This document shows, piece by piece, positions 8,722 through 17,547 of a DNA stretch of 39,167 nucleotides (position 1 is the first letter of the stretch; each line of letters opens with the position of its first letter). Made by a program: the position numbers and the translations under genes. The notes beneath the pieces are model-generated. The model was given only the letters and a program-made list of their open reading frames with translations, was not told where the DNA came from and made no database searches. Source of the stretch: Rhodobacter sp. (lineage in GTDB: Bacteria > Pseudomonadota > Alphaproteobacteria > Rhodobacterales > Rhodobacteraceae); NCBI GenBank assembly GCA_013821825.1, contig PNJK01000031.1, positions 1-39,167 on the forward strand. Reading direction: 5' to 3'.

Positions 8722-9069
8722 TCAGTAGATGGCCGGGAGGCAAGCGGGCGGAAGGATTTGACCCGCCGTTACGGTCAGAGCGGCTTCCAGTTCGGCGATC
8801 GCCGCCGGTGAAAATGCGGTAATGCAGCCTTCGTCGGCGTAAGCAGAGTGAAGCTGGAGCAGAGGGCCGGCAAGAGGTGAACCTTCACCAACGAGGTCAG
8901 GGTTGCCTTCGACGAAGGCGACAAGGCCCCTGAAGTCGCCCGCGGCAAGATAGTCCTGAAGTGATTGTGCCAGGTCTGGCGTGACCGCGGCAAACGATGA
9001 CCCCCCGCCGATTTGTCCCGCGACAACCAATGCGGCAAGAGTCACGGACAGTTTTCTTCTGGTTTCCAT
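8722..9069 (-). CDS. Small exported protein of unknown function
   Basis: The 115-residue product begins METRRKLSVTLAALVVAGQI, a typical signal peptide with a likely cleavage site near SSFAA. The mature part of about 85 residues is acidic, contains helical segments (DLAQSLQDYLAAGDF, SPAAIAELEAAL) and has two cysteines (EGCITAF and PPACLPAIY) that could form a disulfide in the periplasm. The start at 9069 is chosen over an upstream in-frame ATG at 9144 because GGAG lies about 7 bases before it and the signal peptide begins there. The glycosyltransferase operon follows on the same strand, so it could be an exported partner. No family was recognised. Confidence 0.65.
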   Translation of the reverse strand: METRRKLSVTLAALVVAGQIGGGSSFAAVTPDLAQSLQDYLAAGDFRGLVAFVEGNPDLVGEGSPLAGPLLQLHSAYADEGCITAFSPAAIAELEAALTVTAGQILPPACLPAIY

Positions 9070-9427
9070 TTCACACTCCAAACTGAGACCCGGTTGTTCC
9101 AACGGCGTTGGCATTTGCGCGAAATCGCAGGGTCCGAACGCCACATGAACGAATCTGTAACGGGAATTCCCAACGACTGGTTTCTATCCAAAGCTGAAAG
9201 GCTTGCGGTCCGCAAGAGGGGTTTCTCGCTTGTTGCGGTCTGATCCCTGGACTTCGATGGGGCCTTCCGCCATCGGAAAGCTGGGACAGTGGGCCCGGCC
9301 CGGCACCATTGGACGAACCTGCCCCTGCGCCTTGATCGGGTCGCAGGAAGGCGCCATCGGTCCGAGTCCGCGCCTTTGTCGGTTTCCCGTGGTCGTGGCG
9401 TCCGTTCCGTTCCGCCGGAAACCGGCT
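9070..9427. other. Gene-free stretch with dyad-symmetric sites
   Basis: No gene is supported in these 358 bases. They hold a perfect 10-base palindrome GGGAATTCCC (9162-9171) and a perfect dyad CTTGCGG-T-CCGCAAG (9202-9216). The octamer TTGCGGTC recurs at 9203-9210 and 9233-9240. A short hairpin GCCGG-AAA-CCGGC (9414-9426) sits directly behind the LuxR gene stop. The stretch should contain the promoter of the exported-protein gene and the terminator of the LuxR gene. The dyads are plausible operators, but no regulator can be assigned. Confidence 0.45.
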
Positions 9428-10222
9428 TCAGGTCAGGTCCACCAGCGTGTCCAGAAACCGCGAGAAGAGCTCTCCCTGGGAATTGATCCGGAGTTTGGAA
9501 TAGATGTTGCGCCGGTGGATCCGGACTGTTCCGGGCGAAATGCCAAGAATCTGGCCGGTCGACTCGGCGGAATGGCCCTTCAGGGTGAATTCCGCGACCT
9601 CACGTTCGCGCGGGGTCAGGATACCCGCGCCAAAGCTGCCAAGGTTGTCGGACAGGGCGCGCCGCTGCCGTTGCGGACTGCTGGCCTTGCGATCCTTGCC
9701 GAATTGCTGACTGAGGCCCGTCCAGTGGCGGTGTGCGACAGAGGCCACAAAAGGAAACACCGCCTCCAACGCCAGAAACTCCTTCTGCGAGAATGACTTT
9801 TCAGCCCGCATCAGCGACAGAACCAGTGTCGATTGCCCGGGCAGGCCGACGAAAAAGGCGATCTCCTCGGCCAGACCGGTCTGGGCGTAGTAGTTGCGGT
9901 AGTATTCGCCCTGGTAGAACCGGTCGGGGGCCATGTCGCGCAACCGGTAAAGGCCGGGCGCGACAGGCCGCACTGCGGCAAGATAGAAGGGATCCAGCAG
10001 GTAGGGTCCGGCCAGATAATCGGTAACGAAAATCTTGCGTTTGGCCTGCGGAAAATCGTCATAGAGGTCGATCGGCCGCGCCGTCCCGCTATAGCCGAAC
10101 ATCACTGTATAGGTGAAAGGTGCTACCTGCCGCAAAAGCCCTGCCAGGGCCTGAGGCAAAGCCGGAGTTTCCAGAGCGGCGACGACCGCCCCGGCCAGCG
10201 GTGCCCAGGTCGTCTGGCTCAT
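9428..10222 (-). CDS. LuxR-family transcriptional regulator
   Basis: The C-terminal part of this 264-residue protein is a LuxR-type helix-turn-helix: LTPREREVAEFTLKGHSAES, then TGQILGISPGTVRIHRRNIY, then SKLRINSQGELFSRFL. The N-terminal 190 residues form a sensor-like domain rich in Tyr, Phe and Pro (FYLAAVRPVAPGLYRL, YYRNYYAQTGLAEEIAFFVG). It lacks the clear autoinducer-binding signature, so it is probably not an acyl-homoserine-lactone receptor. It is divergent from the polyamine-type transporter operon with only 87 bases between, and most likely regulates that operon in response to the transported compound or a product of it. AGGTGG precedes the ATG. Confidence 0.85.
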   Translation of the reverse strand: MSQTTWAPLAGAVVAALETPALPQALAGLLRQVAPFTYTVMFGYSGTARPIDLYDDFPQAKRKIFVTDYLAGPYLLDPFYLAAVRPVAPGLYRLRDMAPDRFYQGEYYRNYYAQTGLAEEIAFFVGLPGQSTLVLSLMRAEKSFSQKEFLALEAVFPFVASVAHRHWTGLSQQFGKDRKASSPQRQRRALSDNLGSFGAGILTPREREVAEFTLKGHSAESTGQILGISPGTVRIHRRNIYSKLRINSQGELFSRFLDTLVDLT

Positions 10223-10309
10223 CGGGCCACCTGAGCGTCCGGAGATACCCCATTTGTGATATATACAGCCAATTGGTCTTCTCCTACGCTTTGTCGCAGT
10301 TCATAGGAT
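10223..10309. promoter_or_regulatory. Divergent promoter region between the LuxR gene and the ABC operon
   Basis: These 87 bases separate two divergent starts. They are AT-rich compared with the surroundings (TGTGATATATACAG) and contain a perfect palindrome CCAATTGG at 10269-10276, a candidate operator for the LuxR-type protein. Exact -35 and -10 boxes cannot be fixed by eye. Confidence 0.5.
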
Positions 10310-11443
10310 ATGTCCGGCCGCATGCAAAGCCCTTCCGCCAATACCGAAACTGCCCCCCGCCCGCTGATCGCCGAGTTTCGGGCGGCAACCAGGCGGTATG
10401 GCGATGTGCTGGCGGCCGATGCGCTTAGCATCGGGATCGGGCGGGGCGAATTCCTTTCGTTCCTTGGCCCCTCGGGCTGTGGCAAGACCACTGCGCTGCG
10501 GATGCTGGCCGGGTTCGAGACGCCGACCTCGGGCGAGGTCTATCTGGATGGCGAAAGGGTCACCGAGGTGCCCGCCTACAGGCGCCCGGTGAACATGGTG
10601 TTTCAGCACTATGCCCTCTTTCCGCATCTGAGCGTGGCCGACAATATCTCGTACGGGTTGCGGCAGCGCCGGCCACGCCCCGACCGGGCAGAGGTGGCGC
10701 AGAAGGTGGATCGCGCGCTGGCGATGGTGCGCCTGTCGGGCTTTGGCCCGCGCCGGATCTGGGAGATGTCGGGCGGCCAGCAGCAGCGCGTGGCGCTGGC
10801 GCGCGCCATCGTGAACGAGCCGAAGCTGCTGCTGTTGGACGAACCGCTGGCGGCGCTTGACCGCAAGCTGCGGCGCGAGATGCAGATCGAGTTGCAGACA
10901 TTGCAGCGGCAGCTTGGGATCACCTTCGTGCTGGTCACGCATGACCAGGAAGAGGCGCTGTCGATGTCGGACCGCATCTGCATCATGCGGGGGGGGCGGA
11001 TCGTGCAGTCGGGCTCGCCAAATGCGCTCTATGATCAACCCGTCAGCCGCTATGTCGCGGATTTCGTGGGAAAGTCCAACTTCATCGACGGGATCGTGAC
11101 CGCCCAGTCCGGCAAGGACGGGCAGGTCGAGACGGCTTTGGGCCAGCGTTTTGCCGGGCGGCTTTCGGGATCGCTTGAACAGGGGACGAAGGCCTCGCTC
11201 AGCATCCGGCCCGAGCAGATCGGGCTGACCCATGCTCCGCGCGGCGGCGCGGAGCCGGTGAGCGTCATCAACCGCATCTTTCTGGGCGAGCATACCGAAT
11301 ACCTCGTCCGCCATGCCACCCTGGGCGATCTTCTGGTGCTTGTCGCGCGCCAGGCCGAGGCAAGCGAGGGCGGCTTTGCGCCGGGCGATGCCGGGTTCAT
11401 TTCATGGGCCCCGGAGACGGGCCTGATACTGGGACAGGATTGA
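10310..11443 (+). CDS. ABC transporter ATP-binding protein, PotA type
   Basis: This 377-residue ATPase would power the spermidine/putrescine-type importer encoded behind it. It shows Walker A GPSGCGKT (53-60), Q-loop in NMVFQHYALFPHLSV, ABC signature SGGQ (154-157), Walker B LLLLDEPLAALD and the switch histidine in VLVTHDQEEAL. A C-terminal TOBE-like beta domain (ASLSIRPEQIGLTH) follows, as in PotA/MalK proteins. The start could be ATG 10310, or ATG 10322 which removes four residues; neither has a strong Shine-Dalgarno sequence. It is the first gene of a five-gene operon divergent from the LuxR regulator. Substrate is probably a polyamine or related cation. Confidence 0.92.
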   Translation: MSGRMQSPSANTETAPRPLIAEFRAATRRYGDVLAADALSIGIGRGEFLSFLGPSGCGKTTALRMLAGFETPTSGEVYLDGERVTEVPAYRRPVNMVFQHYALFPHLSVADNISYGLRQRRPRPDRAEVAQKVDRALAMVRLSGFGPRRIWEMSGGQQQRVALARAIVNEPKLLLLDEPLAALDRKLRREMQIELQTLQRQLGITFVLVTHDQEEALSMSDRICIMRGGRIVQSGSPNALYDQPVSRYVADFVGKSNFIDGIVTAQSGKDGQVETALGQRFAGRLSGSLEQGTKASLSIRPEQIGLTHAPRGGAEPVSVINRIFLGEHTEYLVRHATLGDLLVLVARQAEASEGGFAPGDAGFISWAPETGLILGQD

Positions 11444-11490
11444 TACTGAGACATAACTGACCGCAACCAACCAATGGGGAGACTTCAGCA

Positions 11491-12648
11491 GTGACCGACA
11501 AGATCGACCATATCTCGCGCCGGAAGTTCATGGAGGAACTGCGGCGCTATCAGAAAGGCTCGGTGACGCGCCGGCATTTTCTTGGCGTGACCGGGCTTGG
11601 CGCCGCCAGCGCCGCGCTTGGGGCCGCGATGCCGGGGCTGATGCCGCGGCCTGCCTTTGCGCAAGGCATCGGTGACAGGGTGATCCTGGCCACCTGGCCC
11701 AACTATCATGACCCTGCCAACTTTGACGCCTTTGCAGCCGAAACCGGTGCTGCAGTGCAGGTGAACGTCTTCGGGTCGAACGAAGAGATGCTGGCCAAGC
11801 TTCAGGCGGGCGGCAGCGGCTGGGATGTGTTCGTGCCGACGAACTATACCATCACCACCTATGTCGAGCAGGACCTGATCGAGGAACTGGACCTGACGCT
11901 GGTGCCGAACTACGACCCGGCCAGCTTTGACCAGCGGTTTGCCGGGCCGGGAACGGTGGACGGCAAGATCTATGCGGTGCCGAAGAACTGGGGCACGACG
12001 GGCTTTGCGGTGAACACCAACTACACCGGCGGCACAACGCCCACGACCTGGAAGGAGTTTTTCGACCTCACCCAGACCACGTTCAGTGGGCGCACCATGG
12101 TGCATGACTATCAGCTGACCACCATCGGCGCCGCGCTGAAATACTACGGCTATTCGTTCAACTCGATCGACCCGGCAGAACTCGCCAAGGCCGAGGAGTT
12201 GCTCTTGGCCACCAAGCCGCATCTCTTTGCGATCAGCTCGGACTACCAGCCGTCGATGCGGTCGGGCGATGCCTGGATGACGATCGCCTGGACCGGCGAC
12301 GGCAAGCAGTTGAACCGCGACATGCCGGAAATCGTTTATGTGCTTGGCAAGGAGGGGGGCGAGCTCTGGTCCGACTTCTACGCCATCCCCAAGGGGGCGC
12401 CGCACCGCGACGCGGCCTATGCGCTGATCAACTTCCTGCTGAAGCCCGAAGTGAACGCGAAAGAGGTTCTCTTCCATGGCTACCCTGTGGCCGATGCCCG
12501 AGTGAACGCGCTGCTGCCACCCGAGATGCTGAACGACCCGATCCTCTACCCGGCGGCCGAGCTTCTCAGCGCGCTGGAGTTCGGGGCGGCGGCGACCCTG
12601 ACCGACGCGAACCGGGCCGAGCTGATGGCTCGGTTCAAGTCGGCCTGA
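11491..12648 (+). CDS. Tat-exported substrate-binding protein, PotD/PotF type
   Basis: This 385-residue protein should bind the substrate in the periplasm. The N-terminus carries a twin-arginine signal (TRRHFLG with Arg27-Arg28, then LGVTGLGAASAALGAAMPGL) and a likely cleavage after AFA near residue 57, so it is probably exported folded. The mature part has bacterial type 1/6 binding-protein features such as VILATWPNYHDPANFDAF, DVFVPTNYTITTYVEQDLIE, YAVPKNWGTTGFAVN and the C-terminal YALINFLLKPE. Translation starts at GTG 11491, with GGGGAGA ideally spaced before it. Binding residues cannot be assigned to spermidine or putrescine with certainty. Confidence 0.9.
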   Translation: MTDKIDHISRRKFMEELRRYQKGSVTRRHFLGVTGLGAASAALGAAMPGLMPRPAFAQGIGDRVILATWPNYHDPANFDAFAAETGAAVQVNVFGSNEEMLAKLQAGGSGWDVFVPTNYTITTYVEQDLIEELDLTLVPNYDPASFDQRFAGPGTVDGKIYAVPKNWGTTGFAVNTNYTGGTTPTTWKEFFDLTQTTFSGRTMVHDYQLTTIGAALKYYGYSFNSIDPAELAKAEELLLATKPHLFAISSDYQPSMRSGDAWMTIAWTGDGKQLNRDMPEIVYVLGKEGGELWSDFYAIPKGAPHRDAAYALINFLLKPEVNAKEVLFHGYPVADARVNALLPPEMLNDPILYPAAELLSALEFGAAATLTDANRAELMARFKSA

Positions 12649-12652
12649 AGAC

Positions 12653-13504
12653 ATGCAGCGGCGGCTTTCCACATGGCTTCTCCTCGCCCCAGCCGGGGTG
12701 TGGTTTGCGGTCATGCTGGTGCTGCCGCTGTGTTTCGTTCTGGTATTTTCATTCGGCGAGAGGGAGGCGGCGGGCGGCTACGTCCCCGCCTTCACTCTTG
12801 AGCAATATGCCAACCTTCCCACCCGCGGGAAGGCGTTTCTCAATACGCTGATTCTGGCGCCGCTGGGCACCCTTCTGTCGCTGTTGATCGCCTATCCGCT
12901 GGCGTATTTCCTGGCGATGCGCGCCAATCCGAAGTGGCGCACGATGCTGTTGATCCTGGTCATCGTGCCGTTCTGGACCTCGATCCTGATCCGCAGCTAT
13001 GCGTGGATATTCATTCTGGGCGGGCAGGGTCTGCCTGCGCTGATCGAGTGGCTGGGCTTTGGTGAAGTCCGGCTGATCAACACGCCATTCGCAGTGCTGA
13101 CCGGCATCGTCTACGGCTATCTGCCGCTGATGGTGCTGCCGGTCTACGTGAGCCTTGAACGGCTGGACAAGCGGCTCCTGGAGGCGTCGGCCGACCTTGG
13201 TGCGCCACCCTTGCAGGGTTTCCTGCAGGTCACGCTGCCGCTGTCGTTGCCGGGCGTGGCTACGGGCTGCATGCTGGTCTTCATTCTGCTGATGGGGGAA
13301 TTCCTGATCCCTGCCATGCTGGGCGGTGGCAAGGTCTTTTTCATCGGCAATGCGCTGGTCGACCTGTTCCTGCAATCGCGCAACTGGGCCTTCGGGGCTG
13401 CTGTCGCGGTCACGCTGGTCCTGATCATGCTGGTCACCGACACGCTTTACATGTGGCTGATGCGCCGTCTGGGCGGCGCGCGCGAAGACGTGTCGTTGAT
13501 GTAA
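12653..13504 (+). CDS. ABC transporter permease, PotB type
   Basis: This 283-residue inner-membrane protein has about six hydrophobic segments, beginning WLLLAPAGVWFAVMLVLPLC. The cytoplasmic EAA loop (LLEASADLGAPPLQGFLQVT, then LPLSLPG) docks on the ATPase. SILIRSYAWIFILGGQGLP matches PotB/PotH permeases. The start is 4 bases after the binding-protein stop, so the genes are cotranscribed. Confidence 0.9.
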   Translation: MQRRLSTWLLLAPAGVWFAVMLVLPLCFVLVFSFGEREAAGGYVPAFTLEQYANLPTRGKAFLNTLILAPLGTLLSLLIAYPLAYFLAMRANPKWRTMLLILVIVPFWTSILIRSYAWIFILGGQGLPALIEWLGFGEVRLINTPFAVLTGIVYGYLPLMVLPVYVSLERLDKRLLEASADLGAPPLQGFLQVTLPLSLPGVATGCMLVFILLMGEFLIPAMLGGGKVFFIGNALVDLFLQSRNWAFGAAVAVTLVLIMLVTDTLYMWLMRRLGGAREDVSLM

Positions 13505-13514
13505 GGGGACCCGG

Positions 13515-14333
13515 ATGCGCCTTTACGCCCTAGCGGTGTACCTGTTTTTGTACCTGCCGATCGCGGTGATCGCGCTGTTCAGCTTCAATGCGGGCCGGCA
13601 TGCCAGCCAGTTCACCGGGTTTTCGGTGCAATGGTATGGCAAGGCGCTGTCCAACCCCTTCGTGATGGAGGCGCTATGGACCAGTTTCGTGGTCGCCCTG
13701 TCCTCGGCGCTGATTGCGTCCGTCTTCGGCACCATGGCAGCGCTTGCCCTGCAAGGGGTGCGGGGGCGGGTGCGGGCCGTAGCCGATGCGCTGATCTATG
13801 TCGCGGTGATGGTGCCCGGCATCGTCATCGGCATCGCGACCTTGATCGCACTGGTCACGCTCTTTGGCTGGATCAATCCGCTGCTGGCACGGCTTGCGCC
13901 CGAGGGGCAGGCGCCGCAGTTGTCGATGGGGTATGGCTCGCTTATCGCCGCGCATGCGTTGTTTTCGATGGCGCTGGTCATCATCATCCTGCGGGCGCGG
14001 CTGGCGGGGATGGACCGCAGCCTGATGGAAGCCTCTGCCGATCTTTACGCGCCACCCTTCGCAACATTCCGGCAGGTCACGCTGCCCCTGATCTTTCCAG
14101 GTATCCTTGCCGGGTTCCTGCTGAGCTTCACCTTCAGCTTTGACGACTTCATCATCGCGTTCTTCGTCGCGGGGTCCGAGACGACGCTGCCGATCTACGT
14201 CTTCTCCTCGATCCGCCGGGGGGTAACGCCCGAGATCAATGCCATCGGCACCATGGTGCTTGCGGTGTCACTGCTGTTGCTGGTCGCAGCACAGATCATC
14301 CTGCGCAGCGGTGCCAGGCGGGGAGAGAGCTGA
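13515..14333 (+). CDS. ABC transporter permease, PotC type
   Basis: This 272-residue permease pairs with the preceding PotB-type subunit. It opens with YALAVYLFLYLPIAVIALFS followed by FNAGRHASQFTGFSVQWYGK, a combination typical of PotC/PotI. The EAA loop is LMEASADLYAPPFATFRQVT-LPLIFPG and SFDDFIIAFFVAG is the conserved C-terminal transmembrane motif. The start is 10 bases behind the previous stop. Its own stop overlaps the next start as TGATG, showing that the dehydrogenase belongs to the same transcript. Confidence 0.9.
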   Translation: MRLYALAVYLFLYLPIAVIALFSFNAGRHASQFTGFSVQWYGKALSNPFVMEALWTSFVVALSSALIASVFGTMAALALQGVRGRVRAVADALIYVAVMVPGIVIGIATLIALVTLFGWINPLLARLAPEGQAPQLSMGYGSLIAAHALFSMALVIIILRARLAGMDRSLMEASADLYAPPFATFRQVTLPLIFPGILAGFLLSFTFSFDDFIIAFFVAGSETTLPIYVFSSIRRGVTPEINAIGTMVLAVSLLLLVAAQIILRSGARRGES

Positions 14334-15088
14334 TGCTGCTTGCGGGACGCGTGGCCTTTCTGACCGGGGCTGGGTCCGGCATCGGCCGGGCCGGGGCGCT
14401 GGCGCTGGCGCGGGAAGGGGCGGAGGTCATCGTCACCGATCTGGAAGGTTCCCGCGCCGAGGGGGTAGCGGCCGAGATTGTTGCCGCCGGGGGCCGGGCC
14501 GAAGGCATGGCGCTGGATGCAGGCGATGCTGCCGCCGTCACCGCCGCCATCGACCGGATCGCCGCGAAGGGCCGGCTGGATATCCTGCATTCGCATGCGG
14601 GGATTCAGATTCCGGGGCGATTGACCGAGGTCGGCACCGAAGGGATGGACGCCTCGTGGCGGCTGAACGTGCGTGCACATTTCGTGGCGGCGCGGGCGGC
14701 GATGCCGCACATGCAACGGCAGCGAAAGGGGTCGATCATCATCACCGCATCGAATTCGGGGGTGCAGTATGACCGGGGCATGATCGCCTATTGCACGACC
14801 AAGCACGCGGTCGTCGCGATGGCCCGCCAGATCGCAGTTGACTACGCCGCCGACAACATCCGCTGCAATGCACTTTGCCCGGGTTTCGTGGATACGCCGT
14901 TCAACGAGGGCTTCGAGCTGCAGATGGGCGGGCGGCAGGCGCTTGAAAGCTATGTGGAGCGGTCGATTCCGATGCGGCGCTGGGCCACGATCGAAGAGAT
15001 TGCCGATAGCATCGTCTATCTTGCGTCGGACCAGTCCGCGTTCATGACCGGCCATGCGCTTGTCATCGACGGCGGCGAAAGCCTTTAG
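14333..15088 (+). CDS. Short-chain dehydrogenase/reductase linked to the ABC importer
   Basis: This 251-residue classical SDR binds NAD(P)H through TGAGSGIG (11-18). The catalytic tetrad is visible: Asn112 in LNV, Ser140 or Ser142 in TASNSG, Tyr153 and Lys157 in YCTTK. The usual NNAG motif is replaced by HSHAG (86-90). Asp36 at the end of the second strand (IVTDLEG) suggests a preference for NAD. The start overlaps the permease stop (TGATG), which strongly suggests it acts on the imported compound or a metabolite of it. It could oxidise a hydroxyl group of an amino alcohol or polyamine derivative; this is inferred from context only. Confidence 0.88.
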   Translation: MLLAGRVAFLTGAGSGIGRAGALALAREGAEVIVTDLEGSRAEGVAAEIVAAGGRAEGMALDAGDAAAVTAAIDRIAAKGRLDILHSHAGIQIPGRLTEVGTEGMDASWRLNVRAHFVAARAAMPHMQRQRKGSIIITASNSGVQYDRGMIAYCTTKHAVVAMARQIAVDYAADNIRCNALCPGFVDTPFNEGFELQMGGRQALESYVERSIPMRRWATIEEIADSIVYLASDQSAFMTGHALVIDGGESL

Positions 15089-15092
15089 CCCG

Positions 15093-17489
15093 TCAACGCT
15101 TTGCCGGCACGGAGGCTTCGGCGGCAGCCACATGGGTTTTCACCGCAAGGAAGCTGTCAGGCGTGATCGAGATGGAATCGATCCCCGCAGCGACCAGCAG
15201 CCTTGCGAAAGCCGGATCGTTGCTGGGTGCCTGCCCGCAAAGCCCGACCTTTGCACCCGCTGCATGGGCCTTTTCGATCACCGTCTCGATCATCCAGCGC
15301 ACGGCCGGATCGCGTTCGTCGAAAACTCCGGCCAGTTCCGCGGAATCGCGGTCCACCCCCAGCGTCAGTTGCGTCAGGTCGTTCGAGCCGATGGAAAAGC
15401 CATCGAAGCGCCGGGCGAATTCGGTGGCAAGAATGACGTTCGACGGAATTTCGCACATCACATAGACCTGCAACCCCGAGCGCCCCCTCTCCAGCCCGGC
15501 TTCGGCCATGACCTCCAGCACGCGGTCAGCCTCGTCCAGGGTGCGGCAGAAGGGGATCATCACGATGACATTGGTGAAGCCCATCTCTTCGCGCAGCTTG
15601 TGGATCGCGCGGCATTCCAGCGCAAAGCCGTCGCGATAGGCGGGCGAATAATAGCGCGAGGCGCCGCGGAACCCGATCATCGGGTTTTCCTCCTCCGGTT
15701 CGAACTGGCGCCCGCCCAGAAGCCCCGCATATTCGTTGGTCTTGAAATCGCTCATCCGGACGATGACCGGCTTCGGGAAGCAGAAGGCCGCGATGCGCGA
15801 CAGGCCCTGCGCCAGCCGGTCGACGAAGTAGTCGCCCTTTTCGGCATAGCCGCGGGTCAGTTCGACGATGGCGGCCTTTTCGGTCTCGTTCTTCAGCTGA
15901 TCAAAGCGGGACAGGGCCAAGGGATGCACCTTGATCGCGTTTGAAACGACGAATTCCATCCGCGCCAGCCCGACGCCATCGACCGGCAGGCGCCACCAGC
16001 GGAAGGCGGCTGCGGGGTTTGCCAGGTTCAGCATGATCTTTGTGCGGGTTTCGGGCACCGTTTCGGGGTGCAACTCCTCGACCTCGAATTTGGCCGGGCC
16101 AGCGTAGACGATGCCTTCGTCACCCTCGGCGCAGGACACCGTCACCTCTTGTTCGTCATGCAGAAGTTCGGTCGCGTTGCCAGCCCCCACGATCGCCGGC
16201 AGGCCCAGTTCGCGGCTGACGATGGCGGCATGCGACGTTCGCCCGCCGTGATCGGTGATGATGGCCCGCGCCCGCTTCATGATCGGCACCCAGTCGGGGT
16301 CGGTCGTGGGGGTCACCAGGATCGAGCCGTCGACAAAGCGGTCGATGTCGCGGGCGCTTTCAATCAGGCAGACCGGTCCCGAGACGACGGCCTGCCCGAC
16401 GCTGAGGCCGCGCAAGAGTTCTTCCCCGTGCGACAGGATCCGATAGGACAGCAGCGCTCCGCCCTTGCGCGACTGCACCGTTTCCGGCCTTGCCTGCACG
16501 ATGTAGATCAGGCCGGTTTCGCCGTCCTTGGCCCATTCCATGTCCATCGCCTGACCATAGTGCCTCTCGATCACCACCGCCTGACGGGCAAGGTCGAGAA
16601 TCTCGGCATCCGACAGCACCAGCCGCGCTCTTTCGGCCTTGGAGCAGGGCACGGTGCGGGTTTCGCCGCCGCGCGTGCCGGCGTAGATCATCTTGCGTTC
16701 TTTCGATCCGCATTTGCGTTCGAGGATCGGCGCCAGCTTGGCGTCATCCAGCAGCGGCTTGAAGACCTGATATTCGTCCGGGCTGACCGAGCCTTGCACG
16801 ACGGTTTCGCCAAGGCCCCAGGCGGCATTGATCAGCACCACCTTGTCAAAGCCCGACTCGGTGTCGATCGAGAACATCACGCCCGCGCCGCCGATATCGG
16901 ACCGCACCATCTGCTGCACCCCGATCGACAGGGCGATCTTCTGGTGGTCAAACCCTTTCAGCCGCCGGTAGGTGATGGCCCGGTCGGTAAAAAGCGACGC
17001 ATAGCAGCGGCGGCAGGTTTCCAGCAGCGCCGCCTCGCCCCGGACGTTCAGGAAGGTCTCCTGCTGGCCGGCAAAGCTGGCATCCGGCAGATCCTCGGCC
17101 GTGGCGCTGGAGCGGACTGCGACCGCCACTTCGTCCCCGCCGGCGCGCGCCGAGAGGTCGCGATAGGCGGCAAGTATCGCCTGGCGCGTTGCCTCGGGAA
17201 ACTCGCCCGCGATAATCGCGCTGCGGATTGCCTTGCCCGCTTCCGACAGCGCGATGCGCCCGTCGCCAAGCTTGGCCAGAGTATCGTCGATGGTGGCGTC
17301 CAACTTGTTCGCCTTGAGATAATTGCGAAACGCCCCGGCAGTGGTGGCAAACCCCGGCGGAACCCGAATGCCTTTGGCCCCGAGGTTGGCGATCATCTCG
17401 CCCAGCGAGGCATTCTTGCCGCCGACCAGGGCGACATCGCCGCGCCCCAGATCCTCGAACCAGATGACAGGGTGTTTCTCACGGCTCAT
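15093..17489 (-). CDS. ppsA: Phosphoenolpyruvate synthase
   Basis: PpsA converts pyruvate and ATP into phosphoenolpyruvate, AMP and phosphate for gluconeogenesis. The 798-residue length matches the family. The N-terminal pyruvate/ATP domain starts WFEDLGRGDVALVGGKNASL. The phosphohistidine motif GGRTSHAAIVSREL has its catalytic His at 420. The C-terminal PEP domain has SIGSNDLTQLTLGVDRDS and VGLCGQAPSNDP with the catalytic cysteine. The frame is open for another 220 codons upstream, but the start is set at 17489 by AAGGAGG eight bases before the ATG and by homology. An FNR-like dyad lies 59 bases upstream, pointing to redox control. Confidence 0.95.
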   Translation of the reverse strand: MSREKHPVIWFEDLGRGDVALVGGKNASLGEMIANLGAKGIRVPPGFATTAGAFRNYLKANKLDATIDDTLAKLGDGRIALSEAGKAIRSAIIAGEFPEATRQAILAAYRDLSARAGGDEVAVAVRSSATAEDLPDASFAGQQETFLNVRGEAALLETCRRCYASLFTDRAITYRRLKGFDHQKIALSIGVQQMVRSDIGGAGVMFSIDTESGFDKVVLINAAWGLGETVVQGSVSPDEYQVFKPLLDDAKLAPILERKCGSKERKMIYAGTRGGETRTVPCSKAERARLVLSDAEILDLARQAVVIERHYGQAMDMEWAKDGETGLIYIVQARPETVQSRKGGALLSYRILSHGEELLRGLSVGQAVVSGPVCLIESARDIDRFVDGSILVTPTTDPDWVPIMKRARAIITDHGGRTSHAAIVSRELGLPAIVGAGNATELLHDEQEVTVSCAEGDEGIVYAGPAKFEVEELHPETVPETRTKIMLNLANPAAAFRWWRLPVDGVGLARMEFVVSNAIKVHPLALSRFDQLKNETEKAAIVELTRGYAEKGDYFVDRLAQGLSRIAAFCFPKPVIVRMSDFKTNEYAGLLGGRQFEPEEENPMIGFRGASRYYSPAYRDGFALECRAIHKLREEMGFTNVIVMIPFCRTLDEADRVLEVMAEAGLERGRSGLQVYVMCEIPSNVILATEFARRFDGFSIGSNDLTQLTLGVDRDSAELAGVFDERDPAVRWMIETVIEKAHAAGAKVGLCGQAPSNDPAFARLLVAAGIDSISITPDSFLAVKTHVAAAEASVPAKR

Positions 17490-17547
17490 TTTGGCGGCCC
17501 TCCTTGGCGTGACCCGTGCAGATTGGTCGCGTCCGGTGCGCGTGGCA

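Noticed and set aside
9202-9216. NnrR-type nitric-oxide regulator site (TTGCG-N4-CGCAA)
   Set aside because: The spacer is 3 bases instead of 4 and no denitrification gene is nearby. It is reported only as an unassigned dyad.
11485-12714. 409-codon minus-strand frame opposite the PotD-type gene
   Set aside because: No motif, and completely overlaps a gene with a Tat signal and family motifs.
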